Source: Dermatophagoides farinae (lineage: Eukaryota > Arthropoda > Arachnida > Sarcoptiformes > Pyroglyphidae). From it: a stretch of DNA of 64,000 bases. Positions 33,532 to 52,200 of this stretch are shown piece after piece. The DNA lies in NCBI RefSeq assembly GCF_024713945.1, contig NC_134682.1, positions 5,123,001 to 5,187,000 on the forward strand, read 5' to 3'. A program made the position numbers and the translations under genes. A model generated the notes under the pieces. It saw nothing but the letters and a program-made list of their open reading frames with translations. It searched no databases and was not told where the DNA came from. Each line of letters opens with the position of its first letter. The stretch's first letter is position 1.

Positions 33532-36002
33532 TTATGCATTCAATGGTGTTATTGTTGTTGAAAATAATGATTGCATTTGATTATAACGTTGTCGATCAAC
33601 AATCGATACTGATGGGCGAACCTTGTTCAATGCTGCATCGAAATGTTTGAAATTCAATATGACATCTTTATCTGGTGGTAAAATTCCATCAATTTTCTGT
33701 CGTAATGCATTAAGGCTAGCTTCACGAACCAACGACGATAGGTCAGCACCGGTAAAGCCATCCAATCTTGGATCAGTGGCCAATTGTTGCAGATTAACGT
33801 CTGATGAAATTGGTGGCTTTGTTCCTTTCTATGAGTGAGTGAAATATAGCATCATAGTTTGAATGTGATCAGATGAATATAGTGCTAGTTATTACCTTTG
33901 TTAATGTCAATAAAATTTCATATCGATCTTTAGCCATTGGAAATCCAACATGAAGAATTTTATCAAACCGGCCTGGACGTAGAATGGCTGGATCAAGAAT
34001 ATCCGGACGATTAGTAGCGGCCAATAGAAAACAGTCACGAGATTCTAGGCCATCCATTTCGGTCAACAATTGATTGACAACACGTGATGTCACGTTCGAT
34101 GACTGAAATTTGATCGGTTAAAATTGTATCGATTGAAATGATCACACAAGCAGACTTACATCAGATGAATCTGTTCTTCGTGGGCATAGAGCATCGATTT
34201 CATCGAAAAAAATGACACATGGTTTTGAACTGCGAGCACGATTAAAAACAGCACGCACGGCACGTTCCGATTCACCTACGTACATATTCAACAATTCGGG
34301 ACCTTTTACAGAGATGAAATTGATGCCCGATTCATTGGCAATAGCTTTGGCTAGCAATGTTTTGCCACAACCTGGTGGACCACATAACAGAATGCCGACC
34401 GATAATGAAAGGCCAAGTTTCTCGACATCACGTGCAAAACGAACAGGAGCCAGAATGGACAATTGTAGCTCTTGACGAATGGTGGATAATGCACCGATAT
34501 CATCCCAGGTAACATCAGGAACAGTGGCAAAACCTTCACGTTTCGAGGATGGCTGTACACGTTTTAATGCACCATCAAAATCACACATTTCAATATGGAA
34601 ATTTGTTTCATCAATTTCTTCGATCTTCACCTCCGATGATGATGTTGATGGATTGTTCATGAATCGTTCTAATGCCAAAATTGCAGCTTCACGTATCAAG
34701 CTTTTTAGGTCGGCACCAACATATCCGGGTGTTCGATGGGCAAGGCTTTCGAAATCAAAATTCGAATCCACTTTAATGTTACGGAATAAAACACGTATGA
34801 TTTCAAGCCTGGATTTTTCATCAGGTATGCCTAGCGCGATTTCACGATCAAATCGTCCGGCACGACGAAGTGCTGGATCCAATGAATCTGGACGATTCGT
34901 TGCACCGATGACCATAACACCATGACCTGATCCATCACTAGCCGATAATTCATCCATACAGGTGATCATTTGTGTAACGATTCGACGTTCCATTTCACGT
35001 GCAGCGTTCTCACGTTTTGGCGTGATGGCATCGATTTCATCGATAAACAACAAACAAGGTTTCATTTCTTTGGCCAACGCAAACAGCTGTCGGATTTTCT
35101 CTTCCGATTCGCCGGAAATGCCGGCAACAATTTCTGTAGCACCACAACGGAGATAGGCAATCTGTAGATCATTAGCCAATGCTTCGACCAGCAACGATTT
35201 ACCAACACCTGGTGGTCCATGCAGCAAAAATCCACGTGGTGCATCCACACCTAATTTTAGATACAAATCATGATTATGAATATGAAATACTAGTCTTCGA
35301 ATGTCATCGACAACATCATCGAGACCGCCAAAATCTTCGAAACGGACTTTAGGTTCAACAAGATATTTGTGTCGTAAAGCAGCCTGTTTGACTAATGTTG
35401 CCTCTATGTCACGTTCGATTCTTTCTTCCATCGTTCGAGATCGTTTGATAGACAAACTTGTTGATGAAATTGGTGTTAGTGCAAGTGCAGGTTGAACATT
35501 GACATTCGTACGTTTCTTTTCATCGCAATTTTTAGCCCCACCATTATTGTACAATTGATTCAGAGTATTGTTCACATGATTTGTGTTATCACTTTGTATC
35601 GGTTGTGGCTGTTCATCAATCAGAAAATCATCATTATCACTCACATCTTCGAGATCAAAATCATTAACAATTGTGTCGATACATTTCTGTACAGAACGTT
35701 TCAATACTAGACGTTTTTTACGTCCATATTCCGGATATGTACGTTGAAGATTGGCTATAATTGATTCAATGTCGGTGATTGTTTCCGTTTCCAATATCTA
35801 GGATTAATTCATATGAATAATAGTGGCAATTTTATTTGAAAAATACCTTATAGATTCGCGAATACAATTTCTCATCATGAAATGCATTTTGATTTCTTAT
35901 CGATTTTTGACGTTCTTTTGATGATCGTTTATTCGATGATGATGGATTATTTGAGGATGACAATGGAATATAATCAACGTTCATAGGATCGTTATTACTC
36001 AT
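33532..36002 (-). CDS. NVL: Nuclear VCP-like AAA+ ATPase (NVL / smallminded)
   Basis: Four phase-0 exons, 36002-35847, 35797-34160, 34102-33896, 33828-33532, totalling 765 residues. A basic, Ser/Asn-rich N-terminus is followed by a YGRKKR segment. The first AAA module has Walker A GPPGVGKS (246-253), [10 protein letters not shown] and [15 protein letters not shown]. The second has GPPGCGKT near 530, [13 protein letters not shown] and [20 protein letters not shown]. Both also show the GRFDREI/GRFDKIL second-region-of-homology arginines. Known of the family: NVL drives late 60S ribosome assembly in the nucleolus. Divergent from COX19 with 188 bp between starts. Confidence 0.95.
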
Positions 36003-36190
36003 TGCTGCGGCAATGAAACGGCAATGAAATGAATGTTTTTGATTTAATGATCAACAATCAATTTGGGTGATTGACATCGAATCACATGTTTATTCGATCG
36101 CCTATATCGACATCAGTGCTGTCCGACTGGCTACCATATGATCAGTGTGTATTTAGAATTTTTGTCCTTTTACCGAACAACAATAATAAT
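36003..36190. promoter_or_regulatory. Shared promoter region NVL / COX19
   Basis: 188 bp between divergent start codons. No TATA box seen. Layout inference only. Confidence 0.45.
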
Positions 36191-36454
36191 ATGGCCAATA
36201 CGATCGGTGGTTCGAAATTATTCATCCCAAAACCTCCTGCCAAAGGGAGTTTCCCTTTAGATCATTATGGTGAATGTAAACATCTTATGAAACAATATAC
36301 TGAATGTCTACGAGAAACAGGCTCAAAAGTGACGACCAAATGTCAATCGATTGCCCGTGAATATCTTGAATGTCGTATGGATAAAGATTTGATGGTTAAA
36401 GAAGATTTGAAATATCTTGGCTTCAATACTGATGATGATAAATCTCAAAATTAA
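36191..36454 (+). CDS. COX19: Cytochrome c oxidase assembly protein COX19
   Basis: Intronless, 87 residues from MANTIGGSK; the family is about 90. The frame is open upstream but unlike the family, so this ATG, in the context aataatATGG, is chosen. Twin CX9C motifs are C-KHLMKQYTE-C and C-QSIAREYLE-C, followed by RMDKDLMVKEDLKYLGF, which is diagnostic for COX19. The N-terminal KPPAKGSFPLDHYGEC is also typical. Known of the family: a copper-binding intermembrane-space/cytosolic protein needed for cytochrome c oxidase assembly. The next ORF begins 15 bp after its stop on the same strand, suggesting one transcript. Confidence 0.95.
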   Translation: MANTIGGSKLFIPKPPAKGSFPLDHYGECKHLMKQYTECLRETGSKVTTKCQSIAREYLECRMDKDLMVKEDLKYLGFNTDDDKSQN

Positions 36455-36469
36455 CCACAACTATCAACT

Positions 36470-37015
36470 ATGGCTGATAATAAAAATTTACAAATTAAAT
36501 ACCAAACCTATGGTGAACACTGTCGATTATTGAAACAAATTAATAAAAGCATTGTTGATGCATGTAAAAATGATTGTTTATTAGCTCATTTAGTGCCATT
36601 ATTGTCTGCTTGTCCGAATCCAGATGTAAAATATAATCAAATGATTCGTGATCATATCGATTGTCGTAATTCCTGTCGATCAATACCGATTACAATTCGA
36701 TCATATGATAATCGTATTTATAATGTTTTCATTGACAAAAAGTCAATGACCAACAACACTGTATCGAAAGATTTATTACGCATTTCGATAGAACGTGATA
36801 TGTCGATTCAATGTCAGATGCAGGCCCGTCAAGAACGTCGTTATGTAAAAAAGTTTTTTCTAAAAATCAATTGGAAACGATTATGGCAACGATACGATCT
36901 GATCATAGTTGGTCAACAACAGCACCAGAATCGAATCAATTTGAGAGATAATAATTCAAATGAACAATTAGAATTGTATGATAATTGTTGTATGGAGTTC
37001 ATTTCCAAATGTTAA
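36470..37015 (+). CDS. Unrecognised 181-residue Cys-containing protein, probably co-transcribed with COX19
   Basis: Complete ORF with ATG in good context (caactATGG). No family recognised. The N-terminal 65 residues hold eight Cys (HCRLLKQ, ACKNDCLLAH, SACPNPD, DCRNSCRS), arranged in helices in a way loosely like CX(n)C mitochondrial proteins. The middle has beta-like IPITIRSYDNRIYNVFIDKK. The C-terminal third is basic with Lys/Arg/Trp-rich RRYVKKFFLKINWKRLWQRY, then polar. No signal peptide or membrane helix. The 15 bp gap after COX19 leaves no room for a terminator and promoter. Converges on the DRAM-like gene with 49 bp between stops. Confidence 0.6.
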   Translation: MADNKNLQIKYQTYGEHCRLLKQINKSIVDACKNDCLLAHLVPLLSACPNPDVKYNQMIRDHIDCRNSCRSIPITIRSYDNRIYNVFIDKKSMTNNTVSKDLLRISIERDMSIQCQMQARQERRYVKKFFLKINWKRLWQRYDLIIVGQQQHQNRINLRDNNSNEQLELYDNCCMEFISKC

Positions 37016-37064
37016 TGTTAATAATGTTTGTGTTTTTGTAATAAAATTTGAATTTGAATTTGAA

Positions 37065-38008
37065 TTAGAAATGAATACGATCCCATTGTTTGAATGATTG
37101 CATGCGATGACCAATTGACCAGAAATACGGTACAAACATGAGGAAATAGACAAATTCTGATGCAGTGCTAACAACATGCCATACATAGCCAGGCTGGTTG
37201 GCTTGCCATTGAATACGAGCATTGTGATTGAAAATTATACTTTCCGGGTGATGTACATACGATATTGAAACGGCTACATGACATACAGTTATCGATACAA
37301 ACAATGTGCTGACCACTATGATGACCGATGTTGGATGGCTTTCCAATCGACCATATCGATATAATTTTCTCATTATTGATATCTATATATATTGATTATT
37401 CACATTGATTATTGCATACATACACACGCACGCACACATACCATAATGAAATGCTGAATCAGAGAGAATATTATGAACAAATAGACACCGGTCATGTGTA
37501 GAATCATATAATCAACACCGGGAAAATTGCCAATCATTACCATACCGAAACCTGCAATGGCAAATGATGCTAAGGATAGGAAATTTTGCAAATGTAACCG
37601 CGATAATTTGTTTTCATCGATTGAATTTTTTTGTTCGTCTAGAACGACCGATATGTAATAATGGATTTGTTTGAATCTTGCAATACAAACTAAGGCTCCC
37701 AACATGACAATTATGTCGAGTAATTGAGCAAAATAACCAGTAGCCGGTTTGAATGCTGCAGCATCACTAATGTATGGTAGAATCGGCGGAACTTGTCCGA
37801 AATAAACTGACACAACATACCTATATGCAATGAACGAAGCAATGAAAATGATGGATAAATTGAAGCAGACAGAAACTTACGGTACGAAACAAGCAGGGAT
37901 TATGACAATAGCCAAAACATAGGCAAAAATGTAAGCATTGTTTTTGAATATCGCCCAACATTTCTGATCGAATCGTATACGAATGTTGACGTTGTGGTTG
38001 TCGTCCAT
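37065..38008 (-). CDS. DRAM/TMEM150 (Frag1/Sfk1) family multi-pass membrane protein
   Basis: Three exons, 38008-37881, 37820-37442, 37382-37065, totalling 274 residues from MDDNHNVNIR. This ATG has a better context than the in-frame ATG at 38119. Six hydrophobic segments are visible: AYIFAYVLAIVIIPACFV; GYFAQLLDIIVMLGALVCIA; FLSLASFAIAGFGMVMIG; LHMTGVYLFIIFSLIQHF; SVIIVVSTLFVSITVCHVAV; and HVVSTASEFVYFLMFVPYF. The luminal PPILPYISDAAAFKP and GNFPG motifs mark the Frag1/DRAM family. Known of the family: DRAM proteins sit in lysosomal or plasma membranes and affect autophagy; TMEM150/Sfk1 relate to PI4P synthesis. Subfamily not resolved. Confidence 0.75.
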
Positions 38009-38949
38009 GTTGATGCGAAATGAACGGATAGAACAAATCACAATCCTCAATTTATATCCAGTGTAACGCAATACAACAACATCATTCATGGTCATCATGA
38101 TCGATGTTGTTGATAACATTTTATTTTTCGATTGAAATTTCTGATGAACCTTTAACGTTTTTCTCTTGTGTTATCCATTCAACAACAAGTTGGCTGATCG
38201 ATGGCAATTGATTACTTTTGTAAATTCATTTCTGACAAATATGAAGGCCATGTTGTTGTTGTTGTTTTGGTTGGATATCATCAACCAAACACTTTTTGTT
38301 GATTTTTCAATTTTTTCAATTTTACTTTATTGACGATGAAAGGGTTGAAAATCGTTCAAATATATTTGCATGATTTATTTTCTGTGCTCTATTTATGTAG
38401 CAGATAAAAACTCCTCTTCTTCGTGATGTGTTTAAATGATTTGATTTATTTGCATAGTTTCAACACCATTAACTTGAAAACAAGTGTTACATTTATGTAT
38501 TCATAAATTCAACCCTTCTTCGATGATTGATAGATTAATTTTCTGTGTTTATAATTCGTACCAATGGTCCACCCATCCTATAGGCGTGCCGATGTATTTC
38601 AATTGGTCAGAATGTCCGGCTTTTAGCATTGAGATTGCATCTCATCAGATTGTGTAACCAACTCAGTTAAACACAAAGGAAAGGAGTGGATACCGGAAGC
38701 AATCATATATCACTGACCAGATGGAAGATGAATGATTATGATTCAACATAACGATACATCATATGAATTTCATTTTCAAAGTTTATTTAAAAAAAAGTTA
38801 ATCAATAAAGAGAGAAAAACAAAGGCATTCATCGGAAAAAAATTGCACAAGAATAATTGATCAAGAAACCAAAGACAAACAAACAAACAAACAAACAGAG
38901 AAACAGATACGATTATATAAATTGATAGGAAATATTGAGGGAAATTCAC
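38009..38949. other. Intergenic: DRAM-like 5' side and NEDD4 3' UTR
   Basis: 941 bp between two minus-strand genes. Contains (ACAA)n near 38876-38895 and A-rich sequence near 38786-38830, probably NEDD4 3' UTR. No gene seen. Confidence 0.5.
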
Positions 38950-44099
<5,150 letters not shown>

Positions 44100-47000
44100 T
44101 CACATTTGATGATTATTGCCACTTCAATTTTTTTTTTTTTTGTACACAGAGTTGTTAATTATCACATATGTAGAATTACTCTCTACAAAAAAGAGATAAA
44201 GAAATTTGATAAAACTACGTTGTTTTTTGTTTTGTTTTGGGAACTGGACAGAAATATTAATAAAATTTTTCATTTATAAAAGAGATGCGGATTATCTCAC
44301 TGATGGATTGTCATGACTGCTAATCCGATGAAATATCATCACAAAAACACATGTAACTCGATTGTTTGTTTGTTCTCAATTTGTTTTTATTGTTATAAAA
44401 GAACGTCTTTGAAATGGATGAAATCACGCAGCAGCGTTTTACATTAGGATCCTGGTATGGACCATGATGATGACCTCAGTCATTTAAATGCATTGCATTC
44501 AAATCTATCTATAGGTAATTATTACACACTAATGGAGGCGATTTTCAAATATCCACCAGGAGACCGCATATATAAACAAACAATGTCTGCTTTACAACCT
44601 TAATCACATTTCATATCAAAGAATCGAAACACAATTTTAAATGCACAAATCAATCATCAGTTTTCAATAATCACACCAAACGTGGTGGTGATGAATTCGA
44701 GAAGTAGTGCAGTGTGTGTATAATAACTAGATAGGATAGTGAGAGAGAGAGAGAGAGAAACGAGTCATTCAATTTCAATCAAGAAAAACAAAAACTTGCC
44801 AACCTTCGACGAGAGAGAGGGAAAAAGAGTAAAAAAAAAGTTAAGACGTCGTAATAAAGCAAAAAATGTCGTCGTCTTTGGTGGTTAATTTCTACGTATT
44901 TTTTTTCTGTTTTGTTTTTGTTGCAATCTCGCAAAGAGGTTTCGAATAATCAAATGTTTTGATCGCTTGTGGATGGCCAATCATTCGATTAATTGACAAG
45001 GTTCAAAGGTTTCATTATCCATTTTTTTGATTATCATAAATACACTCACACACACATAGATAGAAGTACACGAAGCTCAATTTGATGTTTGCATCAAAAT
45101 GGAGACAATTTTCTGGTTCGTGCAATACCTAATATTTGTCAAATGTAAACAATAAACAAATCCCCTCCCCTCATAACACCATTGCCGTTCGAAAGAAAAA
45201 TGAAACCAAAACCCAAACAAAACAGACGACTTGACAACCGAAACTTTGACACCACAACATTTTCCTCTATCGCCAACACTAGATGGCGATTATGTGTCGA
45301 ATACTGATTTTGAAGATTCTGCAAAATGGACTCGAATTTTTTTTTATTTTTATTTTTATTTTTAACTTTTTTTGCGGTTTCTGATACAAAAATTTTGTTT
45401 TTGGTCTCAATAATTGTTGTCAAGTGGAGAAATTTTTTTCAAGTTTTCTCATTTTCTCATTTTCTCATTGTCGGCAACTGCAATTATATTGGGCAAACGG
45501 CGGCGACGATGATGATGATGACCGGTAATTCTCACCGGGGCCATTAGAAATCCGTTATGAATGAAATGAAATAAAGACAAAGTATCCATTCTACTGTGGT
45601 GAACGAAAATAACGGGTAAGCATTCATAATTTGTTTTGTGTCCACTTTATGAAATAATGATTGTAATTCGTTTGTTTTTCATGTAGCCAACTGACAACAA
45701 ACAAACAAGAGCAAAAAGTTTCGTTAGATCATCATTCATCATAACATGGTCAGTTTAACGGACTGACATTCATTCATATATTTTGGTTGCTCCGGTTATG
45801 CCAGTCATTCATTTTTCATTGGCACTGTAATTCGATATTGTGAATTTGCCAACCATCTACTGTACCCGTTCGCAAAGTTTCAAGAAAAATATTTTTCTCT
45901 TTATTCTCGGTCAATCAATGATGTTGTGCAAGGAATTATACCGGATACAGTCATCAGTCAGCATATAATCATCACTAGGATCATGTCCGGTAGCATGAAA
46001 AAAGCGATTCGGCTATAATTCCTTTGAGAGACAAGCATCCAATGAATGACAATCACATTGAAAGAAAGCCGACAAACAAAAAAGAAACGGATGTTTTGCA
46101 TCCAATCCACACGACATATACATGACACAACACACACAAATGTAAGTCTGGATTTTGTTAAATATAAAAAAAACGAAAAAAAAACTGAATCAAACTGTAA
46201 CACATGCATGGAAGAATGAATGAATTGGAAATGAATCTAGCATCCTGATAAGATCATCATCAACATGAATTTCTTCTTTTCACATCTATTATTAGATCTT
46301 ATCATCACTCCCCTTTAGGCAATGATGAATGGTGTTAGCATTAAATAATTAATCAACCATGAGTGTGAGAGACAACGCCCACGGATTTCTTCTGTAATTC
46401 GCTGCTTTTGCTGAAGGTCGATTTGCGACTAACCATTTGAATGATTTGAAACAACCGAACCAGACAACAAAAACAACAAGACAGATGGCCAATGGATGTT
46501 GAATATGACGATGTTGATGTTGATGATCGATTCATTGGTGTCATTGTATATGACATGTAAGCAAACCAAACAAATAAAAACCGCACAAATGTTTGATTGA
46601 ATTTCGTTTGTCCACAATGAGACATGGAAAAAACTTTTCTCTTTGAAATCCGATCCAATTTCTAAATATGAACTGATGGATTGGATTGGAAAAACATAAA
46701 CATAAACATGAACATGGACATGGACAGTCATGGGGTGTATGTTTGTGCATGTAGAGTAGTTGGTATTTGGATCTCATTTTAATGATGATCATCATCATCA
46801 TTTCGAAATGTTTGAGGTTTTCAAATAAATAACCGATTACCCGCGCAGACATGTAGTCGTCCATTATCGATTCTTTGCAAATAAGCTTTTAATGAGCAGG
46901 CATAGAGAGAGAGAGAGAGGATTACCATGATATAATGTCAATGTTTACTCATTGGATCATCATCACCATCAATAGGATTCCATACTGATTCGTTTTTCTG

Positions 47001-49234
47001 AATGAATTCCATGATGATGACAAGGCCAACAGTAATCGGCTAAAAAATTATAAACATAATTATTATGATGATGATGATGATGATTTGGACTTTTCATTAT
47101 GATTTGTTGTTTTTTCGACTCTCAATTAGCCAAGGTAATGAATCGGAATCGGATTTAATCTCAATGATGATGTTGATGGATGAGGAGAGAGAGAGAAACA
47201 GAAATGAAAAGGCCAATTTTTTGTTTGTTTCATCAACAATAACATCCTAAAGAATTTGACTACTCTGAAAGAAATAAGCCGATTTTCGTCATGGAAAAGA
47301 TGATGATGACGTAAACATGAAAAAAGAGAGAAAATGTGACCCAAAATAAACAAATACCCGATTTTGATACAAAGGCAAGAAAATAGAACGGCCATCATCA
47401 TCATCATCATCAACATCAACATCAACATCATCATTATTATGATGATGATGGCAAGTTGTCATTATCATTTTGGTTGTCGTTTTGCGAATAATTTATGAAA
47501 TGACAAATTTTTCTGCTTCATATTTGAATTGAATGGAAATAGGAATGGGAAGCCATTTGTGATTATGATTATGATTCATACATTGTGAATACGAATATTT
47601 TGCAGCCGAGACCAAGTAATAAATTTTTCCTTTCGTTTCTTCCGTTCACAGGGATCGAATGATGCAAGTAAATCTTGACTCGACTTGTCTTTCTTCATAG
47701 CCGTTGCGGTGGCGGTGGTGAGTTTTGGCACCCAGAACCCTCAACACATAATAGGATTATAACCGTTAATCATTCAGTGATCCATTTTTCGTCTTTTTTT
47801 TCTCTTCGATGATGATGATGATGATGAAGTTGAAAAGATTTTTTTTTTCATCTGAATAAAACTTGATTCGGGAATAATGTCACCTTGGAATGAATAACAA
47901 AGAAAACAACTCACATGATGATGATATAAACAAATCTAGGAAGAAAGAACAATTCCAGATCGTTTGAATCTCAATCTCCTGGAACGAACAACTGAAAGAA
48001 AGAGAGTACAATAACAATAACAATAACAAGAAAGTAAAGTGAACTTATACTTACCAGAATCAAATGCACGCACACACACACACAACGAGTTTTGTCTGTT
48101 GTGTTTGGCCATGTAACCAAATCTCGTCGAATGCTTTTAGTTTGATTAAAACACATTCATTCGACATAACAAACATTCAAAACAATCCCGAACACAAACA
48201 CTCAATCGACCAACCGATCTGAAAATAGCCGACGAAAGCAATTGTTTTCATTTCATCTTTGGTAACGGCAACAAATTCCGGTCTTGAATTTCGGAGTAAC
48301 GGGAGTAAGTCGGTGTGTGTGTGTGTGTGTGTGTGATTTACCAGATGGCCATGGTAATATTTATGGTCAATTTTGAATTGAACAAAAGAATCGATCAAAT
48401 ATCGATTGTATCGATTGAATCGAACGGATAAAGAATTTGATTGTCATTTGATGTTAATTAGAATTCGGGCTGATTTATAGACAGTGATTATCATTCGATG
48501 AGAAAGAGAATTTATGCTAATTGAAGAGAATACACACTCATTAAATGCAATCAGTGAATGCGAAAAAAACCGCCAAATGGAATCCAAATCAGTTGAAGCA
48601 TCATCATCATCATCATCATCATTTTGCCAATGTCCCCAACGTATCATAAAATGTTTATTGCCATTGTTGCCCATAATAATAATCTGTGATAATGTAGTGG
48701 ACACGTTATGGTTGACACCATTTTAGCATTGGAATTATAGCCAAGTCCACCATCCCGTTTTCGTGAAAACAAATCACACCGTGTTTATTTATTCGGGTAT
48801 TCGGTATAATAATACATCCAACGCGAAAAAAATCTGACCAAGAAACGAAAAAGAAAAATCGTATCAGACCGTTATAAAGTTTCTGTTTTGTTTTTTGTTT
48901 GATTATCCGATTCTGTCTGGTTGTGATTCTTTGCACAGAATTTTCTCAACACGAACCCCCTTCGGCGGCTGATAGGAAAATGTCGTTTTCGTTTTGTTTG
49001 TTGTCTGTTCACCCAAGATCCAGAGAGATAATATGGAGCATTCCAAACAACGATACGATCGATAGGGAACAACTAACGACCAACTAACCAAAACCGTAAC
49101 GTAACCAGCAACCAGATACTTGACAAGTATTTTCTTTCCCCAGCCATTGTCTTTTATCGTCATCATAGTCCGTTCTCTTTGTTGACAATAATGCTGACTG
49201 ACAAGATACATGATTTTCGCATTAACGACCAAAT

Positions 49235-49238
<4 letters not shown>

Positions 49239-49284
<46 letters not shown>
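49239..49284. repeat. (CT)n microsatellite
   Basis: About 23 uninterrupted CT units. Confidence 0.95.
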
Positions 49285-49293
<9 letters not shown>

Positions 49294-52200
49294 GGGCTCA
49301 CTGACTGACTGACTGACTGGAGGAAAATACGGTCGGTTTTCCTCATCATCATGGTTGGAAAAACTATTAGGCATAAAGTAAAACAGAAGAAAAATGATTC
49401 AATCATCGTAGAGCTCTAGAGAGAGAGAGAGAGTGATGAATAAATGTTGAGTACCCAAAATACGATGTAATATTATTATGCCACATACATTCATTCGGGG
49501 GAGCGATGGACGAATCTTTGAACCGTATCGTTACGGTTCGTGGCATGCCATATGAACCAAACGACCCTGAATATACACAACATCAATGAATAGATAGAAT
49601 CTCCAGCATCGTGCTTGTAATATATTAGATTTCAAGGTAAATGCACAACTTTTTCCATCTTGTTTGAAAAAACTTGTCGAATAACGTTTTTTGTTTTGTT
49701 TTGTTTAGTTGTTATTACCAGCACCGGAATGATTCGATTATTTGGACGACAACGAAGAAGAATACTTTCTGGCTCTTTCATAGATCACCGTAGATAAGCA
49801 TCGACCATAATACAATTCAATTACCGATTCACTCTCCAGACTTGTTTTCTTTTTGTTCTTCTTCGAAAATGAGTGAATTCTGTAAATCTGCAAGACAAGA
49901 TACATTGTTCTCTGCACCAAGTATCGAGTTTCAACAAAAAAATTTCACATTATTGACAACAATACTGAAATGTCATTGAAAAGAATTCCGAGATTTTTAT
50001 TGGTCGAAACGCAAAACGATCGGCAAGGAGAATAACCGAAAAAGTAGCAAATTAAATTAAGTGTGAATGATGTATGTATGGCACTCGATATATAGCCATC
50101 ATGATCACAATGACAATGACAATGGCATCAGATTCTGATCCAGATCATTGATCGAAACATTGACTGGATTAGGGAACAATTTCCAACCAACACAGCAAGC
50201 ACAGCAAGAGATCCACATATTGTAAAGGCCCCCATCTATTTCTGGTGATGATGATCCAAAAACATCTGCACTTTGCTTGTTTGGTTTGTTTATTTGATTT
50301 TCTTTCTCTCATTTTTCAGATTTAAATCACATGATGATGGATTCATTATCATCACTAACTGGCTACGGAGGTCATAGGTTAATTTGCGAGACAAATCAGA
50401 TTGGATTCGGTGAAATTTTCGAAAAGAAAAGGCGATTCTGGCGTGTCTAAAATCGTGTTTTGTTGTTGGGTTTATTGTTTTGTTTATTTGTTTATCATTT
50501 TGGCCGATTCGATCATCATTCATTCATTCATTTATTCATTCATCACGAGCGTTGAGCACACATGAATTTCTGTTTCGGGCGTGTATGTGTGTATGTGTGT
50601 GTGTGTGTGACACGATCCGAAACCAAACGAATGTGCCTAAATGGATCGTCATGTTATCACATGTGTGTGTGTGTGTGTGTGTATGCAGAAATCACCTTTC
50701 ACCTCAATCATCAATTTGATATCGATCAATGGTATGGTTTTAGCTTTTATTTTATTTTCTCGTAATTTCATTTTTTCTTCATTCTTCGTTCATTGAATCT
50801 AGATCTTGTTCACTGTCGATACACGGCAATAATAATCTTTTGGGCTGGCCATTTGTGTGCGATGATGATGGGCAAACGATGATTTATGATTATTACCGGT
50901 GAATCCCATTAGCTATATCGTAATTCAATTCAGCAATATAGATTGCTGTTGTTGTTGTTGTTGTTGTTTAATGTTGTTTTTGATGAAAAATTTCTTGTTT
51001 ATTCGAATCTAGATTTTCTTTTTTGACATATTCGAACAGGTCAATCATCATTATTCATCAGTCATTTGATTGGACAAACTAGAAATGTGACAAACAAACA
51101 AACAAACGAAACAAACGAAAACGATCATGGAATTTTTCTCGCTGCAATCATATTAGAGATATGCATACACTGCACATATATCGTGCACATTGATCGTGTA
51201 GTCGATCCATTATTTATGAGCATTGTCTATGATCGGTTCGGTTTGGCTTATGAGACCGCAAAGCTGGAATAAATACCAAATACTCACCAAGCTCAGGTCT
51301 GAGAGATAATGTCATTCTGTGCATTCTAGCTACCTGCTGGCATTTACTTGCTTGTTTACTTGTATTGTCATTCCCTACTGTAACCCAACCATTCATTCAT
51401 TCATTCATTCATTCATTGACAAACAGGCAAAACGCCAACAGAATATTTTAAACAGTTGATTCACAAGTATATCCAGAGTATAGTCAGTTGTTCCAGAATT
51501 CCAACCAACTAACCAACAGGCAGCGATTAATTAATCTGTCAACTGTGAATTATTCAACCAACGGACAGAAATTGTTCACCATGAGCATAATAAAAACAAA
51601 ACAACAACTGTGCTCCCCACTAATTTGCCATGAAACAATGAAAAAATGCCAATTGACCATGGATGAAACGGGCCCGAGAGTTTGAGAATTCGGAGGAAAA
51701 TGAGATAATTGTCACTTATTATCATGATTGTGGCTGAAAAAAAATGAAAAAAAAACTCAACGACCAAACCAACAAGCCAAAACATAATCTGTAATCCACC
51801 CCAGTGCACCACAGATGAACAAAATTAATTGTCATTGCTTAATGTACAGCATTCAAGATGAGCTCAGTGCATTGTTCTTGTTCATCCAGAAATAACTCGA
51901 ACGCAAACTAAGCGTTGGTAATGAAGCCAATTAATCACTGGCCACTGTGAATCATGAGCCAAACAAAATGGAGAAAAAGAAACAAATTTTCGACCATACA
52001 ACCACCACCGGGTATTAATAACAATAAAATAAAATATTTTATTACCCGAAACGAAACTATCTCTTGCCGCCCATCTTTCACACTCGGATCGAAAAAATGG
52101 CCGATTTTCCCGGCAATCCGATTCGCCTCAAGATATTGAGTGGCCCATTTTTAATTTTGTTTCCTTTGAACGCATCAATATTTTATGAATAAACAAATGA

